In this document: positions 6,903 through 14,350 of the stretch, one piece after another | Layout: every line of letters starts with the position of its first letter | Position numbering within the stretch: position 1 is the stretch's first letter | Position numbers and translations under genes: made by a program | Origin: a virus | Virus record (IMG/VR): IMGVR_UViG_3300021963_000273 | Coordinates: 1 to 39,847 of that record | Strand: one strand, 5' to 3' | Length of the DNA stretch: 39,847 bases | Notes under the pieces: model-generated | What the model saw: only the letters and a program-made list of their open reading frames with translations | Told to the model about the DNA's origin: nothing | Database searches by the model: none

Positions 6903-8902
6903 TATTCAATTTTTTTACCGTATCCATAAAGATTATAATCAGTAGTATTCTTTGTCTCTATAAATGTCAATCCTACTGAAGCGTTTATAAATTTAGGAAG
7001 TTTGTATTGATCCATATTATAGTTACCCTGACTTACTTTCGTTTCCCTATTATATTCTTCTAAATTAGTAACCTTTAAATTTTTATTGTAAATAGTGTTC
7101 TCACCTTCTTTAATTCTATTTGCCTTTGTATTAAACACACCAGTTGATGATTGAGCGACACTTAATTTGCCTTCAGATACTGTTGCACCTACTCCGTTTT
7201 CTCTTGAATTTTCTTGTCCATTTTGTTGTGAAGCATAAAATACATTATTAAATGTATTTTCAAAAGTTCCCTCTTTTGTTTTCAGTAAACCTCCTCCAAT
7301 TTCCCAAAGGTTCTCAGCATCCTCAATTGAATATGTTAAACTATCTAAGAAACATGCCTTTTTATTATATACACTACCTAATGTAAAATATAAAAGTGTA
7401 GGTTCAACAATTCCTTGATTATATTGATATGGATAAGCACAATGTGCTAAAAATTCTATTCTTCTCCACATCATAACCAATTCGGCTTGAGACATTGCGT
7501 ATAATTTCATACTGAATGTTAATTTTCTCTCAACTGAAGTGTAGTTATAAAAGTTAAATGGAGAACCTAACATTCTACTACTTTCCCAAGAAGGAGAAAA
7601 CTGCTCACTAAATCCACTTATAATTGAACGAAAAAATACGACAGCGTTATCATTCACTCTTTGAAACTTCAATGGTATTAAATCTACTTCATCTAATGTT
7701 TTCCCATTATATTTTAGATTAGCAACTTCTCCAGCGGCCATTCTACCAGTTTGATTTATTACATCCCTATCTGAAAATAAGCCTCTACGATTTTCTAATT
7801 TATTATCATAAACAGTTTCAGTATTATTATGATAAGTTTTTGTTGTATTATCAGTTGAATATCTATCTTTTTTCCAATTTGCTCTTTGCAATGATTTTGG
7901 TTTGATGAATTCTAAAATAGGATTGGTTTTCAAACTACCACTTACCGCAGTTTCCGGATTTTCCTGTGAGTATGTGGCATTAAATGAATTAAATTGTATA
8001 AGTTTATCAACGGTTGGTTCACCTTTTTTCTGATGACGAGTTCCGTCTGATAATTGAAATCCATAATTTACCTCTCTATTTGCAAACCTTCTAGGTGTAC
8101 CAAATAAATTTCCATTAGCAGTTCTATCTAAACCAAATACAGGTGATACCTTTGAAATATCGAATGATTGTTTTGCATCTCCGATGGTTAAGTCTTTCAT
8201 CGAATAGGTATATGTACCTGTATATAAATCATCTTTTGGATAATAATATTTTTGAACAAAATTATCTAAACTACCAGATGTTACAGGTATCATTCTATCT
8301 CCTAAAAGAACGGTTCTAATTGATGTTTTTGCTAAGTTAATACCTTTTCCAAATGATTGTTTTGCTAATTGAGAAGGAGTCCCTGCTCCAGTTTCTTTAA
8401 GAAATCTACCTAATGCAGTTCCTCTAGCATCTTTTCTAATATCACCCAATACAATCATCTTATTAGGTGTTCTAGCTTCTTTAAATTCTTTTGTATTGAT
8501 TACATAAGTTGGAAATACATTTTGAGGAATGCCCAATGTTTTATTTACAAAGTTTACACCCCTCTCTATAAATCTTCCTATCTTCCCTAAACTGATTTGT
8601 TGATTAGGATTTTTAGAAAGTTTCATCGCATCTACGTCCGATGTTTTTTGTGTAGTAATTCTAATGATTTCAGTTCCATATAATGTTGGCGCATTTACCA
8701 ATCTCATAGGCCTCAAACCACTTAATTCTTGTTCTAATGCAGTTTCAGTTAAAGGGTCAAATCTTTTTTCTAATGAATTCCCTAATTTGTTTTGTCTATC
8801 AATAAGAAATTGCCCAGTATCAGCAATATAAGTTGTTGGCTTATTTTGTGGTATTTGTTTTCTCTCTTTTGAAGAATTGAATAATTCTAATAATGTAGGC
8901 AT
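6902..8902 (-). CDS. Baseplate/tail tube initiation protein (gp48/gp54-like, probable)
   Basis: The 666-residue protein lies between the tape measure and the LysM wedge gene, where contractile phages encode the proteins that start the tube on the baseplate. The N-terminal half is basic and loop-rich. The region around residues 425-560 is beta-rich: FFRSIISGFSEQFSPSWESS, ERKLTFSMKLYA, MMWRRIEFLAHCAYPYQY and YFTLGSVYNKKACFLDSLTY. With LPKFINASVGLTFIE near the end, it resembles tube-like domains of such initiators. No transmembrane segment is seen. It is longer than T4 gp48 (364) or gp54 (320), so a fusion of functions is possible. The assignment rests on position and general pattern. Confidence 0.5.
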   Translation of the reverse strand: MPTLLELFNSSKERKQIPQNKPTTYIADTGQFLIDRQNKLGNSLEKRFDPLTETALEQELSGLRPMRLVNAPTLYGTEIIRITTQKTSDVDAMKLSKNPNQQISLGKIGRFIERGVNFVNKTLGIPQNVFPTYVINTKEFKEARTPNKMIVLGDIRKDARGTALGRFLKETGAGTPSQLAKQSFGKGINLAKTSIRTVLLGDRMIPVTSGSLDNFVQKYYYPKDDLYTGTYTYSMKDLTIGDAKQSFDISKVSPVFGLDRTANGNLFGTPRRFANREVNYGFQLSDGTRHQKKGEPTVDKLIQFNSFNATYSQENPETAVSGSLKTNPILEFIKPKSLQRANWKKDRYSTDNTTKTYHNNTETVYDNKLENRRGLFSDRDVINQTGRMAAGEVANLKYNGKTLDEVDLIPLKFQRVNDNAVVFFRSIISGFSEQFSPSWESSRMLGSPFNFYNYTSVERKLTFSMKLYAMSQAELVMMWRRIEFLAHCAYPYQYNQGIVEPTLLYFTLGSVYNKKACFLDSLTYSIEDAENLWEIGGGLLKTKEGTFENTFNNVFYASQQNGQENSRENGVGATVSEGKLSVAQSSTGVFNTKANRIKEGENTIYNKNLKVTNLEEYNRETKVSQGNYNMDQYKLPKFINASVGLTFIETKNTTDYNLYGYGKKIE

Positions 8903-8908
8903 TTTCTA

Positions 8909-11494
8909 TTATGTTACTGGGTTTTTAGATGCAACATTCGCCACCTTTGATGTAACTAATTGACCATCCATATAAACTGCTATTTTACCACTAGCTAAAT
9001 CATTTCTTAGTCCTTTTATTTCTTCTAACATTCCACCTTTTTCTTCTCCTCCTCCGCCACCCATAAGAGCTGCTGCACCACCTGCAACTAAACCTATTGC
9101 AGCTAATACAGGTAGAGCTAGCAATCCCATAGTTGAAACTAAGCCTAATGCAAAAGCTAATGCAGTTAATGCTCCTGCTAAACCAAATATAGGTAAGAAA
9201 TCAATTTGGGCCATTGTACTAATTTGTTCTACTAACAAAGGTAATCCGGATGCTATAGCTGAAAATCCATTACCTACCATTTGTAAACCTGCACCCAATA
9301 CAATTAAAGCTGCTCCTAATGCTAAAAATCCAACAATACCTGCTCCAAATATAATAGCACCTGGCCCTGTTATTAATGCACCCAATCCAAATACAGCTGC
9401 TCCGAATATTATCAATCCTGCTGCTGCCGCTATAACTGAATCTATATCTAATCCTGCGATTAAACTCATAGCAAATGCAAATGGTATTAATGCTATTCCT
9501 AATACTGCAATTGCAAAAGCACCTTTAATCATTTCCTTTTCCGCTTTTCCTAAAACATACGCAATACCTGCTAATCCAGCTATACCAACTAATCCCTTTC
9601 CAACATCTCCCCATGCAACACTTGCAAATTCTTGAAATGCTTTAGCTGATACATAAAGTGCTGCGGCTATTATTAATAATGCCGCTGCTCCTTTAATTAA
9701 ATCGTTGGCTTTTATTTTCCCAAATTTATTAGCTTGATCTGCTCCTCCAGTTGGAGTGGAAGGAGTTGATGGTGTAGTTGGCCCAGTTGGCACAGAAGGT
9801 GCTACACCTCCACCAAATATTCGACTTCCTAACCCTTTTAATTTATCCCCCATTCCACCAAACATACTTGTTCCATTTATGGCTGCGGCGGTCATCTTTG
9901 CTCTAATTAATTCTCCTAAAAAGAATGTTACGCCACTTGCAATAGGCCCACCGAATTTTTCACCTATGGCTCTCAAATAGTCATTTGCCTTGCCAACAGT
10001 TTGTTCAAATTTCCCCGATGCTGTATTAAGGTTTTCCTGATTTGCAACCATTTGTTTTAATTCAGCTACACCTATGCCTAATGCATCTGCTAATGCTTTT
10101 TGTTGATATGGGTCATCTGGAAATTCACCAACTTGATTAAGAATTTCCTTTGTCATTCCTTCTAAATCTCCCGCATAAGCTAATTCTCTTGCTCTACTAA
10201 GATTTATATCTTTGCCTAACATAGCACTTGCCTCTAACTCTTTTTCAATTGATGTCTCAAAATCTAAAAGAGTATCTGCCATTTTAGCGGTATCTGCAAC
10301 TGATATACCTAATTGTGCAGCTTGAATCGCAGCATTTGCAAAATTTTCACCTGTTCCTTTTGAGTACACTGCCATCGCTTCGGTTGCGGCTGCCATATCT
10401 TTCATAGCTTGAGAAGGTAGTACACCTTTCATTCTCGCAGTTGCTCCCATAGCAGAAACCATATTCTCTCCGGTTTCCATTGATTGACCAGATAAATTAC
10501 CAAAAGCATTTACTAATGTAGCGGCCTCTTCTCCTCCAATACCCATACTTGTCGCTAAAACATTAGTATTTAATTGGGACATAAATGTTGCCTTGTTTAC
10601 ATCACCACTCAATTTTGCCATTTGTGATAATGTTCCGGCCGCATCATCAAATACAAAAGATAGTGCTGCAGTAGAACCAATGAACATACCCGTTTGTTTG
10701 TTCACATCTCCCATAGCATCCGCAAATTTACCAGCTGCAGCTGAAGCAGCTACAATCATTGCCTGAGGAGTTTGAAGTGTCATTCGAATTGTATCCAAAG
10801 TTCCACTTACAGTTTTTTTCATTTTATCATAGGCATCAATTTGTGCATCTATCCTTTGCTTAGTTTCGGATGATACGGTAGCATATTCCTCCGCAACTTG
10901 TAAATTTGATTGTTGAGAATTTAATAAACTTGTTAATGCAGTTGCTTGTTCTTGAGTTATTTTATTTTGAGCCAACGCTAATGCTATTTGTCTTTCAACA
11001 TTTGTGACAACACCCTCGTGTTTATCTCGTAAGGAATTTTGTAATTCTAATTGCGTTGAATCACTTTCTGCTATCTTTTGTTGAATAGATTGTAGTTCAG
11101 TAGCTTTACTCGCTATTTGGGTTATTGTATCAACTTGTTCTTGAGATGCGTTTTGTTGTGAAATGATATTTGTTAGTGAAGTACGAGCAGTAGTAATTGA
11201 TAATTTTTGTTTATCAATTAATTTAGAATATATTGCACTAATTGAAGATAACTCACTTAATTGATCTGATAATTGTCCAGTAAGTTCTCCTGCTGCTCTG
11301 TTACCTCTATATTGATTATTTACTCTTCTTTCTTGTAAAGCTAATAAAGCCGTCTCCACGCTTTGTAATCTATTTAAACGATCAAGCCTAGCACTATCTA
11401 GATCCTCCCCTCTAGACTGAAGTTGCACTTGCTCCTGTAACAAAAGATTAATTCTTTCTTGAGCAGCTCTTAATCGTTCTAAATTTTGAGACAT
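8909..11494 (-). CDS. Tail tape measure protein
   Basis: This is the longest gene of the tail operon outside the fibre cassette (861 residues) and shows tape-measure features. Residues about 1-240 are a Gln/Leu/Ala-rich coiled coil (QERINLLLQEQVQLQ and similar). The middle is an Ala/Met/Gly-rich helical segment. A Pro/Thr-rich hinge (SVPTGPTTPSTPSTPTGG) lies near 565. The C-terminal part has a series of hydrophobic Ala/Gly/Leu/Ile helices able to cross a membrane (about 590-820), then a Gly-rich turn and a short hydrophilic end. The length would predict a tail of roughly 120 nm at about 1.5 Å per residue; this is an estimate. It follows the chaperone pair and a 69-residue gene and ends 6 bases before the tube-initiator-like gene. 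Confidence 0.85.
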   Translation of the reverse strand: MSQNLERLRAAQERINLLLQEQVQLQSRGEDLDSARLDRLNRLQSVETALLALQERRVNNQYRGNRAAGELTGQLSDQLSELSSISAIYSKLIDKQKLSITTARTSLTNIISQQNASQEQVDTITQIASKATELQSIQQKIAESDSTQLELQNSLRDKHEGVVTNVERQIALALAQNKITQEQATALTSLLNSQQSNLQVAEEYATVSSETKQRIDAQIDAYDKMKKTVSGTLDTIRMTLQTPQAMIVAASAAAGKFADAMGDVNKQTGMFIGSTAALSFVFDDAAGTLSQMAKLSGDVNKATFMSQLNTNVLATSMGIGGEEAATLVNAFGNLSGQSMETGENMVSAMGATARMKGVLPSQAMKDMAAATEAMAVYSKGTGENFANAAIQAAQLGISVADTAKMADTLLDFETSIEKELEASAMLGKDINLSRARELAYAGDLEGMTKEILNQVGEFPDDPYQQKALADALGIGVAELKQMVANQENLNTASGKFEQTVGKANDYLRAIGEKFGGPIASGVTFFLGELIRAKMTAAAINGTSMFGGMGDKLKGLGSRIFGGGVAPSVPTGPTTPSTPSTPTGGADQANKFGKIKANDLIKGAAALLIIAAALYVSAKAFQEFASVAWGDVGKGLVGIAGLAGIAYVLGKAEKEMIKGAFAIAVLGIALIPFAFAMSLIAGLDIDSVIAAAAGLIIFGAAVFGLGALITGPGAIIFGAGIVGFLALGAALIVLGAGLQMVGNGFSAIASGLPLLVEQISTMAQIDFLPIFGLAGALTALAFALGLVSTMGLLALPVLAAIGLVAGGAAALMGGGGGEEKGGMLEEIKGLRNDLASGKIAVYMDGQLVTSKVANVASKNPVT

Positions 11495-11497
11495 TTA

Positions 11498-11707
11498 TTA
11501 CAAAGTTTTTAAAAATTTTTTAAACTCTTCAGCATCTTTTTCCATTCTCTTCATCCTTTCAACTACCTCAGTTGGAAGGTTTGAGTTTTCTGCTTTTTTT
11601 ATAATTTGATCAGCGGCTCCTTTTTTTAATCTCTCAAAAAAATCACTTGCAAATCTATCAGCCATAGAAAACAACCCTTCGTTTTTTAATGATTTAGTTT
11701 TTTTCAT
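11498..11707 (-). CDS. Small helical protein before the tape measure
   Basis: The 69-residue protein is basic and almost wholly helical, with heptad-like Phe/Leu/Ile spacing (RFASDFFERLKKGAADQIIK) and a Lys/Glu-rich C-terminal half. It is the first gene of the tape measure operon: a late-type motif lies 22 bases upstream and a strong terminator stands just before that. Its stop is 3 bases before the tape measure ATG, so it is probably cotranslated. I do not recognise a family; a chaperone or tape-measure partner is possible. Confidence 0.7.
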   Translation of the reverse strand: MKKTKSLKNEGLFSMADRFASDFFERLKKGAADQIIKKAENSNLPTEVVERMKRMEKDAEEFKKFLKTL

Positions 11708-11728
11708 TTTTGGTTATTATTATACGAA

Positions 11729-11737
11729 TATAAATAT
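11729..11737 (-). promoter_or_regulatory. Candidate late promoter motif (ATATTTATA)
   Basis: ATATTTATA on the coding strand, 22 bases before the ATG at 11707 and just after a terminator, so it is placed to start the tape measure/baseplate operon (11707 to about 3323). There is no TTG at the -33 position. Confidence 0.6.
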
Positions 11738-11749
11738 TGTAATAAAAAA

Positions 11750-11772
11750 ATAAGGGGAAAAATTCCCCTTAT
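11750..11772 (-). terminator. Intrinsic terminator after the chaperone pair
   Basis: Perfect 10-bp stem ATAAGGGGAA/TTCCCCTTAT with a 3-base loop, followed on the minus strand by a run of seven T. The stop codon at 11769 lies inside the stem. Confidence 0.85.
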
Positions 11773-12005
11773 CTCATTCTTACTTTACTGGCACCAGGTG
11801 GTCTAGATCTCTTTGCTTTATCCATTTCCTCCTTTTCTTTTTTCTTTAATTCTACTAACTTTTTGAGATAGAACCTTCTCCAATGTATTGGCATTGTGTA
11901 AACATCTCTCCAAGTAAATCCATTACCGAATTGAACCATACTCCACAACTCTTCATGAAGTTGAGCAGAGTAATTAGTTGGAAGGGTAAAAAAAGTTAAT
12001 CCCAA
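11769..12005 (-). CDS. gp51-like tail assembly chaperone segment, probably made by frameshifting
   Basis: The frame reads to the left of 12005 for 78 codons. The first possible start is a TTG; the first ATG (residue 23) would remove the conserved part. Recognisable segments are LHEELWSMVQFGNGFTWRDV (16-35) and MPIHWRRFYLKKL (38-50), followed by a Lys/Glu-rich helix. Short proteins of this pattern follow gp26 in T4-like phages and are annotated as gp51-like hub assembly catalysts. Here the frame overlaps the end of the gp26-like gene by 32 bases and is +1 relative to it, with a run of seven T in the overlap. I therefore infer a frameshifted gp26-gp51 fusion of about 320 residues, similar in logic to G/GT chaperones of other tailed phages. 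Independent initiation at TTG is the alternative. Confidence 0.7.
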   Translation of the reverse strand: MGLTFFTLPTNYSAQLHEELWSMVQFGNGFTWRDVYTMPIHWRRFYLKKLVELKKKEKEEMDKAKRSRPPGASKVRMR

Positions 12006-12735
12006 AGGGGATATCTAGCGCCTCCGTCTCACCTGTTATATCTGATGTAAATTCGAATTTTAATTCTAAATCTGGTGAAATTTCTTTTACATAGTTTCTT
12101 AATGCTCTACTATCTTGTGCCTTAAAACTATTATTCACCCATTTATTAATAAATGCTCTATCAGTATTACCATTTACTTCCAAAATCATGTGTCTTAATC
12201 TGGTAGTAACATCTGAAGGGTTTGCTCCCTTTGATAATTTATCTAATGCCTGTATTTCAGCAGTTATGTTTTGCTCATCTTTGTGAGTAAGAAATCTAAA
12301 TTTAATTTTTGTTCCATCAGAAGGTAAAGCAAAATCGTATTTATTATCTCTTTTTAATTTTGAGTAATCGATTTCCTTTGTCTTTACTTGCCCTAAATCG
12401 ATATCCACTTCCTGCTTTTCACCGCTAAATGGATCTGTAACTTGTACCTTATAAATTGGGCCATATCCTAAGATTCTTGTTGCTAAGAATATAGCATTTT
12501 TATCACCTAATACTAAATCATCAATAGATATATCTACTATAACTGATTCTAATAACTTATCCAATACAATACCTTTTTTAATTAGGTTTTGAGAAGAAAG
12601 GATGTCTTCCTCTTTTGCGGTCATATATTTGAGTGTAATTTGTCCCTTTGATAATGGGTGACCTTCTGGATAACATAAACCTTGTGATGGTAAATCAATA
12701 ACCTCCGTTGGAAAATCGTATTTTTGTTCTTGCAT
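11974..12735 (-). CDS. gp26-like baseplate/tail assembly chaperone
   Basis: The 253-residue protein matches the T4-type gp26/T4_baseplate family pattern. It has an N-terminal VIDLPSQGLCYPEGHPLSKG, then ITLKYMTAKEEDILSSQNLI (33-52), a KLLESVIVDI helix, and a C-terminal beta-rich DLELKFEFTSDITGE segment. Such proteins act in baseplate hub or tube assembly and are usually followed by gp51. The start at 12735 has an A-rich leader without a Shine-Dalgarno sequence. The last codons read AAC TTT TTT TAC, four codons before the stop, and overlap the next frame. A terminator separates it from the small-gene cassette upstream. Its promoter is unclear: only a TATATATC-type A/T stretch is present. Confidence 0.75.
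   Translation of the reverse strand: MQEQKYDFPTEVIDLPSQGLCYPEGHPLSKGQITLKYMTAKEEDILSSQNLIKKGIVLDKLLESVIVDISIDDLVLGDKNAIFLATRILGYGPIYKVQVTDPFSGEKQEVDIDLGQVKTKEIDYSKLKRDNKYDFALPSDGTKIKFRFLTHKDEQNITAEIQALDKLSKGANPSDVTTRLRHMILEVNGNTDRAFINKWVNNSFKAQDSRALRNYVKEISPDLELKFEFTSDITGETEALDIPFGINFFYPSN
11988..11994 (-). promoter_or_regulatory. Probable programmed frameshift site (run of seven T)
   Basis: On the coding strand the gp26-like frame reads AAC TTT TTT TAC and the gp51-like frame reads ACT TTT TTT ACC. Moving from the first to the second needs a +1 (or -2) shift on the T-run. The position, a few codons before the upstream stop, is typical of recoding sites. Confidence 0.55.
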
Positions 12736-12786
12736 AATAAAACTTTGTTTTGTATATAGATATATATAAACTTTTTAAAAAATAAA

Positions 12787-12812
12787 AAAAGTGATTGGAT
12801 TCAATCACTTTT
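12787..12812 (-). terminator. Intrinsic terminator after the small-gene cassette
   Basis: Stem AAAAGTGATTG/CAATCACTTTT (11 bp) with loop AATC on the minus strand, followed by a T-rich tract. It closes the 13701-12839 unit before the gp26-like gene. Confidence 0.85.
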
Positions 12813-12838
12813 CAAATTATATTGTATTTTAGATATTC

Positions 12839-13117
12839 TTAATCCACAGGATAAAATTTAGTACTCAGTATCACATTATCAGGTTTTGTACTCAATAAAG
12901 CTTCAATATGTGCATTGGCTCGTTCTCTAGCTCCGAAGTGTCCGAACTCCATCACATCGTAGTAACCAAGTGTTACCTTATAGATATGAGTAGGAAACTT
13001 ACCACTACCATAGTGTACCCTATGTTCGATGTTACTGCGTTTTACATTGGGTAGCTTCATCAACGAAGTAATTCGGTTAGAGGAAGCGTTGACGGTGAAG
13101 AAATCGAAGTCGTTCAT
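12839..13117 (-). CDS. Hypothetical protein, 92 residues, host-type promoter
   Basis: The ATG at 13117 lies about 35 bases after a host-type -7 element. The protein is soluble and His/Arg/Tyr-rich, with a central IYKVTLGYYDVMEFGHFGAR segment that suggests a small alpha/beta fold. I do not recognise a family. It is the last gene of a three-gene cassette between tube and chaperone genes, ends 26 bases before a terminator, and has its own promoter. It is therefore likely expressed early, as a host-directed or regulatory protein rather than a virion part. That role is inferred. Confidence 0.7.
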   Translation of the reverse strand: MNDFDFFTVNASSNRITSLMKLPNVKRSNIEHRVHYGSGKFPTHIYKVTLGYYDVMEFGHFGARERANAHIEALLSTKPDNVILSTKFYPVD

Positions 13118-13153
13118 ATTATAGGGGGGTTAGGTTGAACTCTTATTACTTTA

Positions 13154-13185
13154 TAAATGTAAGTAAAATAAATGAGAAATACAAG
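13154..13185 (-). promoter_or_regulatory. Host-type promoter P2
   Basis: Coding strand: CTTG (13182-13185), a 20-base spacer, then TACATTTA (13154-13161), close to the Bacteroidota -7 consensus TAnnTTTG. The downstream bases (GTAATAA) match those after promoter P1, so the two sites are related beyond the core boxes. Confidence 0.6.
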
Positions 13186-13196
13186 CCTTTTCTCAA

Positions 13197-13388
13197 TTAT
13201 TTTTGTATTTTTTCTAAACATTTTGAACACACTAGGTCGGGGTCTTCATCATAGAATTCCATAAACCTTTTAGTATCTAGTACAAATGTACCTCTATGGT
13301 TTCTATGTAGGTGTCTCCCACATTGGGTACGAGATGGGTGAAGTTTCCCATTCCCTATACTTGCGAATATGTGTGCTTTGTAGTTCAT
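13197..13388 (-). CDS. Small putative zinc-binding protein
   Basis: The 63-residue basic protein has Cys23, a His cluster (His26, His28, His31) and a C-terminal CSKC pair (Cys54, Cys57), enough ligands for one zinc site. The C-terminal DLVCSKCLEKIQK resembles the last knuckle of a zinc ribbon. It starts at the ATG at 13388, immediately after the stop of the 103-residue gene (one base between them). The exact family is not recognised. A DNA- or protein-binding role is plausible, but no more can be said. Confidence 0.65.
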   Translation of the reverse strand: MNYKAHIFASIGNGKLHPSRTQCGRHLHRNHRGTFVLDTKRFMEFYDEDPDLVCSKCLEKIQK

Positions 13389-13389
13389 A

Positions 13390-13701
13390 TTAATTCATTA
13401 CTGATTTATATGCTTGGATGAACATTTCGGTGATTTGAGCATCAATCTCTTTATCCCTCTCTCTTTGGTTTGCTCTTCTAATGGAATTTTCCTTTCTTCT
13501 AAGGGAATTTTCTATTCTAACAATTTCGTTAAGAACTTTGATGATGGAGTTTCTATCATCGGCAATCACACCCACTATCCACTCAACCCCATTTATTCTG
13601 AGTTTCTCACCCAACTCTCTATTGAACTTTGATTCGAAGTACTGAACCCCAATCACTCTCTCGTTACTCATTCTTACTAATCCTAGTTTCATATCTCTCA
13701 A
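13390..13701 (-). CDS. Hypothetical coiled-coil protein, 103 residues
   Basis: The first gene of the small cassette starts at the ATG at 13701, 15 bases after promoter P1's -7 element; a second Met follows at residue 4. The N-terminal half is beta-rich (LRINGVEWIVGVIADD). The C-terminal half is a long charged helix, Arg/Glu/Asn-rich (about 55-100). No family is recognised. Its promoter type and separation from virion genes by terminators on both sides argue for an early non-structural role. A plus-strand frame in the same place is a shadow. Confidence 0.65.
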   Translation of the reverse strand: MRDMKLGLVRMSNERVIGVQYFESKFNRELGEKLRINGVEWIVGVIADDRNSIIKVLNEIVRIENSLRRKENSIRRANQRERDKEIDAQITEMFIQAYKSVMN

Positions 13702-13703
13702 TC

Positions 13704-13728
13704 TTTATTACATAGTAAATGTAATAAA
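13704..13728. repeat. Perfect inverted repeat over promoter P1
   Basis: TTTATTACAT, 5-base spacer, ATGTAATAAA. The repeat covers the -7 element and the expected start of transcription of P1. It could be an operator or a 5' hairpin on the mRNA. The left arm is largely shared with P2, but P2 lacks the full symmetry. Confidence 0.6.
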
Positions 13729-13747
13729 AAAATTTGAAAAAAACAAG
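13716..13747 (-). promoter_or_regulatory. Host-type promoter P1
   Basis: Coding strand: CTTG (13744-13747), 20-base spacer, TACATTTA (13716-13723). Identical boxes and spacing to P2. Transcription should start about 10 bases before the ATG at 13701. Confidence 0.6.
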
Positions 13748-13772
13748 TCTTTTCGAAAATATTTTGCAAAAA

Positions 13773-13800
13773 AAAAGGATACCATTTCTGATATCCTTTT
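13773..13800 (-). terminator. Intrinsic terminator after the tail tube gene
   Basis: Stem AAAAGGATA/TATCCTTTT with a 10-base loop, followed on the minus strand by a T-run. It ends the sheath/tube unit. Confidence 0.85.
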
Positions 13801-13819
13801 CAATTTATATTGAGAGTTA

Positions 13820-14311
13820 TTAGAATTCCAAGATTGCGTAATCGTAAGTAAGTGTTAATTCGATTGTCGCTGGGTCAGTAGCATTTGCCCAATCTAACTC
13901 ACCAAAGTTAGCCTGAGAAATAAATGCTCCTTTTAACTTCCATTGTTCAATCTTATCACCTACTGGCCCTAACATATAGAAATCTACATCTTTCTTATAG
14001 AACTCAGCGTATCCATCTCTACCTGTCAAAGATTCGTGAGAAGTTCTAACCCACTCCATTACTGCCTGTGCTCCAGAAGGAACAATTGGGTCATAAAGAG
14101 TAATTGTTAAATCTTGCCACTCACCTTTACCTTTTAACTGTCTTTTGATATTGATGTGGTCTAATGTTACCTTCTCAAACTGAATAGTAGGTCTGTTACC
14201 AGCTTTTACTAAATATGAAGGGATACCGTCAACTTCGAAGATGAAACGGTTTTTCATCTTTGGTTCGAAGTTCGTATAGAACATCTCATTAAATTCTAAT
14301 ACTTCTGCCAT
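13820..14311 (-). CDS. 19: Tail tube protein (gp19-like)
   Basis: The 163 residues equal the length of T4 gp19. The N-terminus (FYTNFEPKMKNRFIFEVDGI), the KVTLDHINIKRQLKGKGEWQ strand-loop and the closing ATIELTLTYDYAILEF match the tube fold shared by gp19, Hcp and related proteins. It polymerises in hexameric rings inside the sheath. It lies directly after the sheath gene, as in T4, carries its own late-type motif 17 bases before the ATG, and is followed by a strong terminator. Both fit the need for high expression. Confidence 0.9.
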   Translation of the reverse strand: MAEVLEFNEMFYTNFEPKMKNRFIFEVDGIPSYLVKAGNRPTIQFEKVTLDHINIKRQLKGKGEWQDLTITLYDPIVPSGAQAVMEWVRTSHESLTGRDGYAEFYKKDVDFYMLGPVGDKIEQWKLKGAFISQANFGELDWANATDPATIELTLTYDYAILEF

Positions 14312-14328
14312 GTTATATTAATCTTTTA

Positions 14329-14337
14329 TATAAATAT
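14329..14337 (-). promoter_or_regulatory. Candidate late promoter motif (ATATTTATA)
   Basis: ATATTTATA on the coding strand, 17 bases before the tube gene's ATG, in the short gap after the sheath gene. Confidence 0.6.
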
Positions 14338-14350
14338 TACCTAATTCAAA

